From Marinomonas mediterranea MMB-1 (GTDB lineage: Bacteria > Pseudomonadota > Gammaproteobacteria > Pseudomonadales > Marinomonadaceae): a DNA stretch of 64,000 nucleotides. The position numbers and the translations under genes were made by a program. Shown here piece after piece: positions 1-8,062 of this stretch (position 1 is its first letter; each line of letters begins with the position of its first letter). The stretch is taken from positions 682,001-746,000 of the forward strand of contig NC_015276.1 of assembly GCF_000192865.1 (NCBI RefSeq), written 5' to 3'. Under the pieces are notes generated by a model. The model saw nothing but the letters and a program-made list of their open reading frames with translations. It had not been told where the DNA came from and did not search any database.

Positions 1-176
1 CCGCTCATCAAGTAATGACGAGGCAGCCAATTACAGTGAAAGCGAATGCTGAGGTGAGTGATGTTGTAAACTGGATGCTTAAAGTGAGTATTTCATGTGT
101 TCCTGTTATTGATGATGACGAAGCGGTCATTGGTATTGTTACTTGGCGAGACCTCATTAGTCACGCCAAGTTTTAG
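1..176 (+). CDS. C-terminal end of a CBS-domain protein (partial)
   Basis: The window opens inside a gene. Reading from base 3 gives 57 codons to a TAG at 174-176. The translation contains VMTRQPITVKAN, then CVPVIDDDEAVIGIVTWRDL, which is the typical second half of a CBS pair: an initial 'VMT..pitV' strand and a closing 'G.vTwrDL' strand-helix. CBS domains bind adenine nucleotides and regulate attached domains, but what is attached lies outside the window. It faces nudC tail to tail, about 20 bp apart. Family call firm, function unknown. Confidence 0.7.
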   Translation, partial: AHQVMTRQPITVKANAEVSDVVNWMLKVSISCVPVIDDDEAVIGIVTWRDLISHAKF

Positions 177-196
177 TGCTCTGTTGCGATTTTGTT

Positions 197-1003
197 CTAG
201 GTTGCCTCATTACCTTGAATTCGATCGCAATGTGATTGGATTAACTGACCTGAAATAGACGATAAGTTCGGAGTGATCGGTAACTCAGAGATAGAAAACC
301 AGTCGGCGCTTTCTATTTCGCCTTCTGCTGGGGTGATGTCACCACTCTCATACTCGGCATAAAACCCAACCATGAGTTGATGGGGGAATGACCATGGTTG
401 AGAGCCGATGTATTCTATATTTTTGACGCGAATGCCGACTTCTTCAAATACTTCTCGGTGTACGGCTTCTTCCAGTGGCTCACCAGCTTCAACGAACCCT
501 GCAATATTGCTATACATACCTTCTTTCATATGAGGCGCGCGCGCAAGGAGGAGAGTGTTTCCTTTGCGGATAGAAACAATGATACAGGGGGAGATTCTTG
601 GGTAGTGGCGTAGGTTGCAAGAAGGGCAAATTTTAGTGTGTTCCCTTTCATGCTTTGTTGTCATCTCGGTGCCACAGCGACCGCAAAACTGATGGTCTCG
701 ATCCCAATGTGCGAGCTGCTGTGCTCTGCTTAAGATAAGAAAATTGTCTTCATTTTCACGAAAGAGTAATTCTCGAAGAGAGATGGATTCTAATCCAGTT
801 GGTTTTTTGTTTAGTATGCAGATAAAAATGTCTTTTTCTTGCCATGTTCCACAGAACACTGGACTTGCTTCTTTGTCTGGTTGAAAGTCGTCTAGTGAAA
901 ATAAAAAGGAATGACCAGCGACGATAACCTGATTGTCGTATAACAAAATATACTGAGCTTGTGTGTGGGGTTTGGGGTGTTTATCGATCCCAATGGTGAG
1001 CAT
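197..1003 (-). CDS. nudC: NAD(H) pyrophosphatase NudC (NUDIX)
   Basis: Hydrolyses NAD(H) to NMN(H) and AMP; the family also removes NAD caps from RNA 5' ends. The protein has a four-cysteine zinc ribbon in the middle (CGRCG and CPSC), followed by the NUDIX box GFVEAGEPLEEAVHREVFEE with the expected Glu residues, and the NudC signature SQPWSFPHQLM just after it. I start it at the ATG at 1003 (MLTIGID...), which has AGGTAG upstream, rather than at a TTG seven codons earlier. Length 268 aa, close to the usual 255-280. Single gene, convergent with the CBS gene. Confidence 0.9.
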   Translation of the reverse strand: MLTIGIDKHPKPHTQAQYILLYDNQVIVAGHSFLFSLDDFQPDKEASPVFCGTWQEKDIFICILNKKPTGLESISLRELLFRENEDNFLILSRAQQLAHWDRDHQFCGRCGTEMTTKHEREHTKICPSCNLRHYPRISPCIIVSIRKGNTLLLARAPHMKEGMYSNIAGFVEAGEPLEEAVHREVFEEVGIRVKNIEYIGSQPWSFPHQLMVGFYAEYESGDITPAEGEIESADWFSISELPITPNLSSISGQLIQSHCDRIQGNEAT

Positions 1004-1185
1004 GTGGACACTACCTATTGTCAAAATATAAAAGCGCTATTGCCAGAATATAAGCGGTCATCAAAATATAAATGTTCTAGACAGTATATATTAGCGAGAC
1101 ATTTTTATAACAAAAAGAGGTAATTACTTGATAAGTTAGAAACAAAAGAGAAATCGAGAAGAAAACTTGCGAAGAAAAAGTGAAA

Positions 1186-1269
<84 letters not shown>

Positions 1270-1284
1270 ACAGCAGCGCGGCGT

Positions 1285-1313
1285 ATAATACATACGCCTG
1301 AATATGCTGTAAA
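1285..1313 (-). promoter_or_regulatory. sigma-70 promoter of tRNA-Tyr
   Basis: Minus strand: a TTTACA -35 box (1308-1313), a 17-bp spacer and a TATTAT -10 box (1285-1290). A GC-rich discriminator (ACGCCGCGC) follows and the mature tRNA starts about 15 bp later. A GC-rich discriminator is typical of stringently controlled stable-RNA promoters. Confidence 0.65.
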
Positions 1314-1336
1314 GGTTTTTTTAAAGAAAATTGAAT

Positions 1337-2341
1337 TTAACGCGAAAGAAGTTTCTCTAACTTCGCTTTCATTCGCTCTTCTGCCGACATGTTATTGTAA
1401 CTGTCATCCTCTTTCCTTGCTTTTGGAGCAGGGCGAGCGGCTTTTGGCTTTGGTTTGTTTTGCTGGTTACCGTTACTTGGTCGTCCAAAGGTCTTTTTGG
1501 CCTTTGGCATTGGTTTTTCAGATACGGCTTTTTTGGGGCGAGCCGCTTCAGGTAGGGCAGGCTCATCGCTGACTGCTACGCCTTCTAAGTCAATGCGTGG
1601 CTGCCCGGAAAGTAAGCACTTTTTATAGCGATCAGAGCGAGTGTAAGCGGCAAGTGCACGCTTTTGTTTGCTCGCGTTGAACTGTTCGTCCAGTTCCATG
1701 TCCTTGTCGATGCCCACTTTTAGAGGCTTCGGATTATTCCAATCGAATGCTTTTGGATATCTATCTTCTAGCATTTTGATCAAGCGACGATTGTTTTTCT
1801 GATTCTTCTGACGCTTTTTTTGCTCTGGTGTCAACGTTGGGACACTCTTTTCAGCTACCTGCTCAGAAGTTGAGGCTGAGGTATCTAGTACTTCAGTCGC
1901 TTGTTCGTCTGTTGTTTCCGTAGCGCTTTCTAGCTCTGGGTTTTCTGTAGTCATGGGATCTGTCTGTAAATGATTTATCTTAATTGAGGAGTCTGAGTGC
2001 TCAGTTTCCTCGATCAAATGTAGATCGAAGCTTAATTGACTCTTTGTATCTCCGCTCACCAAACCTATGGGCTCTGCAGGGCTTTCAGTTCTGCTTTCCC
2101 GTTCTTCTGGCTGAGGAGATAAAAGATCCAGCGAATCTTCAATATACAGTTTTAATTGGTCTTCAGTCGAACGCTTTGTCATACCTGACAATAAGTCGAG
2201 CGAAGCGCTTTGTTTTGTTGCAGAAGAGGTAGTAAACGTGCCGCCCTCTTCTTTTAATTGCCTAATTTCCTCTTGGGCTGACTCGAGCGCTTGCATGAGC
2301 TCTGTTATTTTGCCTTCAAGTTTGGCTATCAATGTTTCCAT
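1337..2341 (-). CDS. proQ: ProQ/FinO-domain RNA chaperone with long N-terminal extension
   Basis: RNA-binding protein of the ProQ/FinO family, which stabilises and matches small RNAs. Residues 1-30 are a coiled coil (METLIAKLEGKITELMQALE...). About 30-165 is an acidic, low-complexity Ser/Thr/Glu linker. About 170-250 is the FinO-like core (LIKMLEDRYPKAFDW ... KPLKVGIDKD ... ALAAYTRSDRYKKCL). The tail is basic and Pro/Lys-rich, ending in MSAEERMKAKLEKLL. At 334 aa it is longer than E. coli ProQ (232 aa) because of the N-terminal extension. ATG start at 2341; single gene. Confidence 0.85.
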   Translation of the reverse strand: METLIAKLEGKITELMQALESAQEEIRQLKEEGGTFTTSSATKQSASLDLLSGMTKRSTEDQLKLYIEDSLDLLSPQPEERESRTESPAEPIGLVSGDTKSQLSFDLHLIEETEHSDSSIKINHLQTDPMTTENPELESATETTDEQATEVLDTSASTSEQVAEKSVPTLTPEQKKRQKNQKNNRRLIKMLEDRYPKAFDWNNPKPLKVGIDKDMELDEQFNASKQKRALAAYTRSDRYKKCLLSGQPRIDLEGVAVSDEPALPEAARPKKAVSEKPMPKAKKTFGRPSNGNQQNKPKPKAARPAPKARKEDDSYNNMSAEERMKAKLEKLLSR

Positions 2342-2402
2342 ATAAGAACAAACCTAATCGGTAACATGCTCGCCACTTTAATGGCATGTCGCAACGAACC
2401 GT

Positions 2403-2564
2403 TCACTTTAATGGTGTGAGAGGGACAGAAGGTGTATTTAATCGACCCGTCATCTCTTCTAAAAACTGCGCGCTGGGTTGGTCAAATGTTATATCATTTG
2501 ATGTCCAACTGTTTACTCCAGCATAAATTGCTAAGCAAACGAGCGCAAAATAAAACATTTTCAT
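2403..2564 (-). CDS. small secreted or membrane peptide, 53 aa
   Basis: A short frame starts 6 bp after the stop of the beta-barrel gene at 2570. It begins MKMFYFALVCLAIYAGV, a signal-peptide or membrane-segment profile, followed by a polar 35-residue tail ending in PLTPLK. It is probably translated with the barrel gene by coupling, as its own ribosome site is weak. I do not recognise a family. It could be a chance frame, but the spacing and the leader-like start argue for a real gene. Confidence 0.45.
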   Translation of the reverse strand: MKMFYFALVCLAIYAGVNSWTSNDITFDQPSAQFLEEMTGRLNTPSVPLTPLK

Positions 2565-2569
2565 CTCAT

Positions 2570-3040
2570 TTAAAACGTCAATCCTACGCCAAGCGTCGCG
2601 AGCCTATCGTATGCGGTATCACTACTATTATACACTTTAAAGAACACATCCATACGAGTATTGTCGGAAGTCGCAATACGCAGTCCTGCTTCAGGGAAGT
2701 AGGCCAAGTTATCAACAAGGTACGTTCCAACACCAACATAGCTCCATATTGGCTTATTTTGTCCCCAATGGAATAAAGGAGTTGAAGTATATAAGCGTGC
2801 TCCAAAATTCAAACTACTTTCATAGCTGTCTCTTAGGATAAATGTCGCGCCGCCGTATAAGGATAAGCTTCTAGGGAAGGTGTATTCAATAGATGTATTT
2901 AGTACGCCAGAAGTGGTGCCTGTTGCAGTAGAAGGTTTGCTAAAAACATACTCATAGCTTACTAAGCTTGCGAATTGCCCCGAGGCCGCCATTGCGCTGG
3001 ATGCGCTTACTAACAATGCTGCTGCAACAAACTGCTTCAT
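2570..3040 (-). CDS. small outer-membrane beta-barrel protein (hypothetical)
   Basis: 156 aa. A clear signal peptide (MKQFVAAALLVSASSAMAA, cleavage near residue 19) is followed by alternating hydrophobic strands rich in Tyr, Gly and Ser, and the C-terminal residue is Phe (GVGLTF), the signature for BAM-mediated insertion of outer-membrane barrels. The mature length fits about eight strands. The precise family is not recognised; YfaZ-like or OmpW-like barrels are alternatives. It begins 1 bp from the end of the ZapB-like gene, so the two are probably cotranscribed. Confidence 0.65.
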   Translation of the reverse strand: MKQFVAAALLVSASSAMAASGQFASLVSYEYVFSKPSTATGTTSGVLNTSIEYTFPRSLSLYGGATFILRDSYESSLNFGARLYTSTPLFHWGQNKPIWSYVGVGTYLVDNLAYFPEAGLRIATSDNTRMDVFFKVYNSSDTAYDRLATLGVGLTF

Positions 3041-3041
3041 A

Positions 3042-3266
3042 TTACTTATCCAATTGATTTAAACGATCAAGCATTTGGTTAAGGGAAGACTCCCAACTAG
3101 ACTGTTGTTCTGACTTTTGATTTAGCCCTGCGCGTAACTCTTCTCTTTCTTCAGAAAGTTCGTAGTTTTTCATTTCAAGTTCAGATACTTTTTGGCGTAG
3201 TGAAGAAATTTCTTCGACGGCGTTATTAATTCGTTGTTCTAGGTGGTGTAGTAGTTCGTTATTCAT
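3042..3266 (-). CDS. ZapB-like coiled-coil protein (TIGR02449 type)
   Basis: 74 aa, almost entirely heptad repeats (LEQRINNAVEEISSLRQKV..., LEMKNYELSEEREELR). Length and composition match the short TIGR02449/ZapB-like proteins linked to Z-ring assembly. There is no signal peptide or membrane segment, so it is cytoplasmic. The adjoining barrel gene follows with a 1-bp gap. The role in division is family inference only. Confidence 0.65.
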   Translation of the reverse strand: MNNELLHHLEQRINNAVEEISSLRQKVSELEMKNYELSEEREELRAGLNQKSEQQSSWESSLNQMLDRLNQLDK

Positions 3267-3332
3267 TTATTTTCCTAAACTTCCCATCGTATTTATGCGT
3301 TCTAACAATATATAAAGGATGATTGTAGTGAT

Positions 3333-4550
3333 TTACCAAGCGATAACAACATCTTGTTGCTGAACATTCAAGATCTTAGCGTCAACAGACAGTTCGCCAA
3401 TTGCAAAATTTGGCTGAACCTGTGTAATGGTTACGTTGATATTGGCGTTATTAAGTTGGGTTTGAGTGTTCTGAAGTTGATTGTATATCTCATATCGACG
3501 ATATACCCGAAACTGATCTCCTTTTTTTATGCCAGCTAATGAGCCTGCTGAAAGGTGGATCAAATTCCCTTCTGTACGAAATATATTGGCAACAAAGGGT
3601 TGGCAACGCAGTTGCTCACTGGTATCAATCGCGCTGCCTTTTAGAATCTGCGCTACGACTTTACCGTAGTTTAGTGTCCAGAACTTCCCAGAACCAAATC
3701 TTACTTTGTCAGATTCGTCAGTATCCCATTCACCTGATTCATCATAATGATGTTCAAAAATTAATGCGCCGCTAAAACCGTCGTAAACATAAAGGTCTAA
3801 GACCATTTTACGTTGTTGGTCTTCTTTTTTAGCCCAACTCAGTAAATTGTTAAGAGGTGTTTTTTGATCGGGATGTTTTGGATAAATTTCGCCAATATCC
3901 CGGATTACACCGCTTATAACGTACTGAACCCCTAGGTCTTCGCCTAAACGAGTGATGTTGGTTAACGAACCGTCATAATTTGTTGAGGTCGGTGCGTTTA
4001 TTAAATCTGGGTAAACTGAAATGTTGGTCGCAGAAAGCGCTTTTAAGTAACCCTGTCGATTAATTTCTTGAGCGAGGCTCTTAGGAAGTTCTCGTGATAT
4101 ATTGTAGAGCGCGCCCAGTCTGGCTTGCTGTGGTGTTTGCAGCTCAAAACTTGTAATGGCAACGGACTTTCTATAGAGGTTAGAAGCACCATTGTCGCAC
4201 ATTGATTCGGGTGTGATGTCTACTTCGACAACAAGAGAAAGAATGTTGTCCTCAACAGATTCGGAGAGAATTCTTGTATTTTGAGTCTTTCCCGCTGCTT
4301 GAAGTCGTAATTGACTAGCACTTTGACCGTTTGTTAGGGACTCGGTCACGGATAGCCTAGAACTAGCCTGAAGCGTCGCTTGCTTTATGGCTTGCTCCGT
4401 CGCTCGATAACGAGCATCGGCAACATCGTTGTTGTAGATAATGGCATCACCTTGAGCTTGGATAGTTGTCGCAAAGGCGCTGGTTATAGACAACACACTT
4501 ACTGTCAACGTGATAAGCAAAGTGGAAAATACGTTCCTAGAAGTCCACAT
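3333..4550 (-). CDS. flgT: Flagellar H-ring protein FlgT
   Basis: 405 aa periplasmic protein with a signal peptide (MWTSRNVFSTLLITLTVSVL...SAFA). The N-terminal domain shows the FlgT pattern 'QAQGDAIIYNNDVADARYRATEQAIKQA'-like (residues 31-58). A middle TolB-N-like domain holds QYVISGVIRDIGEIYP. The C-terminal domain (about 325-405) contains LAGIKKGDQFRVYRR. In Vibrio, FlgT forms the H ring around the basal body and helps anchor the sodium-driven stator units. AAGGA lies 7 bp before the ATG. flgP starts just upstream, so they form one operon. Confidence 0.85.
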   Translation of the reverse strand: MWTSRNVFSTLLITLTVSVLSITSAFATTIQAQGDAIIYNNDVADARYRATEQAIKQATLQASSRLSVTESLTNGQSASQLRLQAAGKTQNTRILSESVEDNILSLVVEVDITPESMCDNGASNLYRKSVAITSFELQTPQQARLGALYNISRELPKSLAQEINRQGYLKALSATNISVYPDLINAPTSTNYDGSLTNITRLGEDLGVQYVISGVIRDIGEIYPKHPDQKTPLNNLLSWAKKEDQQRKMVLDLYVYDGFSGALIFEHHYDESGEWDTDESDKVRFGSGKFWTLNYGKVVAQILKGSAIDTSEQLRCQPFVANIFRTEGNLIHLSAGSLAGIKKGDQFRVYRRYEIYNQLQNTQTQLNNANINVTITQVQPNFAIGELSVDAKILNVQQQDVVIAW

Positions 4551-4563
4551 ATGAGCGTCCTTT

Positions 4564-5172
4564 TTACTCTACGGTATATAAACTTGTCGTTGCACTGTTA
4601 CCGCTTTGAGACGAGCTGGAGGTATTGTAACGAGGGCGAACTTGACAAGCCGGGTTGCTTAAAATTGAGCTAGGGGAGCTAACACACTGTCTAAAGTTTT
4701 CCTGTAATGCCATTTCGACAACTGTTTCGAATGTGCCGTCTTCTAGTTCTCGTTGCGAGACAACCTTGGCACCGACTAAGTAGGCGTCAACATAGGTGCG
4801 TAGCTCGTCATGTGTTGTCATCATATTGCTGATAGAGCTGGTTCCATCAATTTTCAAACCATAAACACGCTCTGCGAGATTTCGATAGGCATCGAGTTTG
4901 GAGCCGCGTAATGACATGAGTCTTGCTTGAGACTTTGACAGATTTTTTCGACTAATCGGCGCTGAATAGCCAGTGGCATTTACAATGATTGGGTCGCGCG
5001 GTACAACGTCGATAATTTCAATGTCTTTTTCTTCCCCTGTCGTCAGGTTCGAAATGCTATTGTTGCAAGGAGAGACAGACGTACATTCTGGAGATAAAAC
5101 AGGACCACCACTGCATGCTGTCAGAGCAATAGAAATGATTGCAAGTAAAGGTAAGTGTTTAAAGACAGACAT
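4564..5172 (-). CDS. flgP: Flagellar outer-membrane lipoprotein FlgP (LPP20 family)
   Basis: 202 aa lipoprotein with lipobox LTAC at residues 17-20. The core around residues 65-105 has 'ATGYSAPI...SQARLMSLRGSKLDAYRNLAERVYG'-type sequence (split here: ATGYSAPISRKNLSKSQ, RLMSLRGSKLDAYRNLAERV), the hallmark of FlgP/LPP20. Known FlgP proteins form a disk or collar under the outer membrane around the flagellar motor. The C-terminal 30 residues are Ser/Thr-rich and look disordered. It is followed by flgT after 13 bp; together they indicate a sheathed or fast polar flagellar motor. Confidence 0.85.
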   Translation of the reverse strand: MSVFKHLPLLAIISIALTACSGGPVLSPECTSVSPCNNSISNLTTGEEKDIEIIDVVPRDPIIVNATGYSAPISRKNLSKSQARLMSLRGSKLDAYRNLAERVYGLKIDGTSSISNMMTTHDELRTYVDAYLVGAKVVSQRELEDGTFETVVEMALQENFRQCVSSPSSILSNPACQVRPRYNTSSSSQSGNSATTSLYTVE

Positions 5173-5257
5173 TATAGATCTCCAAGTGTCGCTTTATGAT
5201 GTTTAAAATCAATTTTGTCACGGTTGTTTTTTTGAGTTGCTCTCAAGGCTCGTTATT

Positions 5258-5449
5258 TTAATGAACCCGATAAATCTTAAGCTTTTGTTTGGGCTTCTTG
5301 TTTATCGTCGCATTCTGTTCCATGGCCGTATCTGAGTTCGGTGTTGGGACCATTGCCGTTTTGTTCTGATAGTAATGGTTGTAGGTACAGCCGCTTAAAA
5401 ATACGCCCACAACGAGACTCGTTATTATCTTGACTGGAAATACTCTCAC
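5258..5449 (-). CDS. small lipoprotein, 63 aa, next to flgP
   Basis: A short lipoprotein: basic start, hydrophobic IITSLVVGVF, lipobox LSGC, then YNHYYQNKTAM and a basic tail. I start it at the GTG at 5449, which has AGGAG eight bases upstream; a TTG two codons earlier is also possible. It lies 85 bp upstream of flgP in the same direction. In Vibrio the place before flgP is taken by flgO, but this protein is far too short to be FlgO, so no symbol is given. A role at the flagellar base is inference from position. Confidence 0.55.
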   Translation of the reverse strand: MRVFPVKIITSLVVGVFLSGCTYNHYYQNKTAMVPTPNSDTAMEQNATINKKPKQKLKIYRVH

Positions 5450-5590
5450 GTCCAAGGCTCCTAAAACACTCTATTTATGCATTATCTACTAATTTTACGG
5501 ATTTTTAAGACTGTTCTTGAAGAAGTTTTGTACTTTTAGTCGATAAAGTTGACTTTTTTACGCTAAAACGTCGAAAATTTGTATATTATA

Positions 5591-5606
5591 CTGTTTATAT
5601 ATACAG
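5591..5606 (+). promoter_or_regulatory. LexA (SOS) box
   Basis: CTGTTTATATATACAG matches the gammaproteobacterial LexA consensus CTGT-N8-ACAG perfectly, including an alternating TA core. It lies 14 bp before the dinB ATG and overlaps a TATACT -10 candidate, a good position for repression. Confidence 0.85.
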
Positions 5607-5620
5607 TTTTGGTGTGCCGA

Positions 5621-6676
5621 ATGCGAAAAGTGATACACATTGATGCCGATTGCTTCTATGCCGCTGTTGAAATGCGGGACGACCCTAGCCTTAAAGATCT
5701 CCCAGTTGCCATAGGTGGGCCGTCAAACTCTCGTGGTGTATTGGCGACGGCTAATTACAAAGCGAGAGAGTTTGGTGTGCGCTCCGCTATGCCAAGTTCT
5801 TTAGCGAAAAGGCTATGCCCAGATTTGCTCATTATTCCCGGAAATATGTCTAAATATCGAGAAGCCTCACAGCAAATGCATGAGATTTTCAGAGACTATA
5901 CCGACATTATAGAGCCATTATCCTTAGATGAAGCTTATTTAGATGTGTCCAATAGTACGGCCTTTGGCGGCAGTGCAACGCGTATTGCCCAAGATATACG
6001 TAAAAGAATTGAGTGCTCAATTGGAATAACGGTATCGGCTGGCGTGGCAACCAATAAGTTTCTGGCAAAAGTAGCGAGTGATTGGAATAAACCAAATGGC
6101 ATCAAGGCCGTGACGCCTGATGAGCTTCAGTCTTTCGTAGAAAACATTCCTGTCGCCAGAATATCGGGGGTTGGCAAGGTGGCTCAAGAAAAGTTGCAGC
6201 GAATGGGCGTCGTTGCATGCCGTGACCTGAAAGCAGTGCCGTTAGAGCAGTTGATTAAGTCTTTTGGAAGCATGGCGTATCGCTTGCTGCAATTCTCTCA
6301 GGGTATCGATGATCGGCCCGTTCAAGTCTCACGCGAAAGAAAAAGCGTCTCTGTTGAGCACACCTTTGCTTATGACTTAAATTCCGTTGATGAAAGTGTG
6401 GTTCAGCTGCCAAATATACTGGAAGAACTTAAGATACGGGTGAAAAGGAACCGCTGTGAGCAACACATTTGCAAATACTATTTAAAACTGAAATTTAATG
6501 ACTTTACCCAAACGACGATAGAAAGGCCGATCGTCGGTAAGCTTGAAGACTCTGTTTTCACGGCGTTATTGATAGAGGCGCATGCTCGTCACAACAAGCC
6601 CGTCAGGCTTATTGGGGCGGGGTATCGGCTGACGCCTCCCATTTTAAAGCAACTTGAATTGTTTCCGTTTCATTGA
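5621..6676 (+). CDS. dinB: DNA polymerase IV (translesion synthesis)
   Basis: Y-family polymerase for lesion bypass and mutagenesis. The catalytic motifs DADCFYAAVEMRD (residues 8-20) and SLDEAYLDV (about 101-109) are intact, followed by SAGVATNKFLAKVAS and KPNG. The little-finger domain lies after about residue 235, and the C-terminus LELFPFH resembles a beta-clamp-binding peptide (QLELF). I use the ATG at 5621 (MRKVIHID), giving 351 aa, the length of E. coli DinB; starting earlier would run through the LexA box. SOS control is clear from that box. Confidence 0.95.
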   Translation: MRKVIHIDADCFYAAVEMRDDPSLKDLPVAIGGPSNSRGVLATANYKAREFGVRSAMPSSLAKRLCPDLLIIPGNMSKYREASQQMHEIFRDYTDIIEPLSLDEAYLDVSNSTAFGGSATRIAQDIRKRIECSIGITVSAGVATNKFLAKVASDWNKPNGIKAVTPDELQSFVENIPVARISGVGKVAQEKLQRMGVVACRDLKAVPLEQLIKSFGSMAYRLLQFSQGIDDRPVQVSRERKSVSVEHTFAYDLNSVDESVVQLPNILEELKIRVKRNRCEQHICKYYLKLKFNDFTQTTIERPIVGKLEDSVFTALLIEAHARHNKPVRLIGAGYRLTPPILKQLELFPFH

Positions 6677-6781
6677 TCTTTTTTGCTTCACACGTACAAA
6701 AATGAACAGAAAGCTTTGGTTGTTAATGGATGAATATTTTGTCTATTTTTTGTTCATTAGTAATCCGTGCTCTATATTAAC

Positions 6782-6841
6782 ATGATAAGTAGTGCGAAGT
6801 GGCTTGCAACGGTTGCCGTGATCATGGCTTTTATAGTGTAA
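6782..6841 (+). CDS. possible 19-aa hydrophobic peptide
   Basis: An ATG-to-TAA frame reads MISSAKWLATVAVIMAFIV, a near-perfect single membrane helix. It stands in the 243-bp gap between dinB and the glycerate-kinase-like gene. The ribosome site is weak and nothing else supports expression, so this is a low-confidence candidate small membrane protein. Confidence 0.2.
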   Translation: MISSAKWLATVAVIMAFIV

Positions 6842-6919
6842 CTTTCGGTGTTAGGTCTAAGCACTCATTTAGAACGACTGTTGAGTAATATGACAGCGCA
6901 ATAATGTAGGTGGTTGACT

Positions 6920-7903
6920 ATGAGAACGTCGAGTGAACTAAAAACCGAATTAGCTAAAAGTATGCCGGGGTCACTGTCGCAACGACTACGGTTTGATGTA
7001 GAGCAGACATTAAAAAGTTTGTACGCCGATGAGTCTCTAGCAGACCGAATCGACGATTTATTTTTGCCTTTTTCTAATTGGGTCAGCGAGCGATCACGGC
7101 CCAATGTAGGTCCTCTTATTCTAGGTATGTCCGGTGCACAAGGGTGTGGTAAAACAACGTTTTGTACGGTTGTTAGTCACATACTTAAAAAAGGGTTTGA
7201 TTTAAACGCGGTTGTATTGAGCTTGGATGACCTTTACTTGACCCGCTCAGATCGAATGAAATATTCCCAAGAAACTCATGACTTATTTTCTGTGCGAGGC
7301 GTGCCAGGCACGCATGACGTTGAGTTAGCGGATACCATCATTCAAAGATTGAAAGAGCTAAAAGACGGTGAGGTGATGTTTTTGCCTGTGTTTGATAAAT
7401 CGATGGATGATCGTAAACCTGTTCATCGTTGGACTCAGGTAGAAGGGCCAGTTGACGTTGTCTTTTTTGAGGGTTGGTGTGTGGGGCTGGGTGAAATGCC
7501 TCGTAAAACGCTTCAAGAGCCCATAAATGAATTAGAAGCGACGCGTGACGGCGATGGTGAGTGGCGCCGCCTGGTTAATGACCACCTAAAACATGGTTAT
7601 AGAGCGTTATTCGAGCATATCGATATTTTGTTGTGGATGCGAGCACCAAACTACGAAGTGGTTTATGAATGGCGCAATAAACAGGAAAGAACGCTAGAAG
7701 ACCATTTGTACGACATTCATGGCGGCATACTGGATACGTTAGACATTAAAGTGATGTCGAGTGATGAGCTAAAAGAATTTATGCAGCATTACGAGCGACT
7801 GACACGATTTATGTTGTCTAGTATGTCTGGAAGGGCGGACGTTGTCTTTACGCTTAATAGCGCTCAGAAAGTGATTCATTGGGAGGTTCCTATTGAGCAC
7901 TAA
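6920..7903 (+). CDS. D-glycerate 3-kinase-like P-loop kinase
   Basis: 327 aa. Walker A GMSGAQGCGKTT (about residues 69-80), then LSLDDLYLT, RGVPGTHDVEL and FFEGWCVG. This order matches the plant-type glycerate 3-kinase / YggC branch of the uridine-kinase-like P-loop family, which phosphorylates D-glycerate to 3-phosphoglycerate. The start is the ATG at 6920 with AGGTGG six bases upstream; a TTG two codons earlier is less likely. A strong terminator follows. The substrate is inferred from family only. Confidence 0.75.
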   Translation: MRTSSELKTELAKSMPGSLSQRLRFDVEQTLKSLYADESLADRIDDLFLPFSNWVSERSRPNVGPLILGMSGAQGCGKTTFCTVVSHILKKGFDLNAVVLSLDDLYLTRSDRMKYSQETHDLFSVRGVPGTHDVELADTIIQRLKELKDGEVMFLPVFDKSMDDRKPVHRWTQVEGPVDVVFFEGWCVGLGEMPRKTLQEPINELEATRDGDGEWRRLVNDHLKHGYRALFEHIDILLWMRAPNYEVVYEWRNKQERTLEDHLYDIHGGILDTLDIKVMSSDELKEFMQHYERLTRFMLSSMSGRADVVFTLNSAQKVIHWEVPIEH

Positions 7904-7963
7904 CCTGCTTTAAGCGAGCAAAACAAAGTCGTGGCTCAGGTTATTCGACATCGCTTTAATATG

Positions 7964-7998
7964 ATAGGCTATCGCTAATATTGATAGCCTATTTTTTT
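7964..7998 (+). terminator. rho-independent terminator after the kinase gene
   Basis: A 10-bp perfect stem ATAGGCTATC/GATAGCCTAT with a 9-base loop, followed by seven T. Confidence 0.85.
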
Positions 7999-8062
7999 GT
8001 TTGTAAAGCAGTTGGAAACCTCACTTGAATGAGTGTGTCAACGACCTATTGGAGAAGTACAT

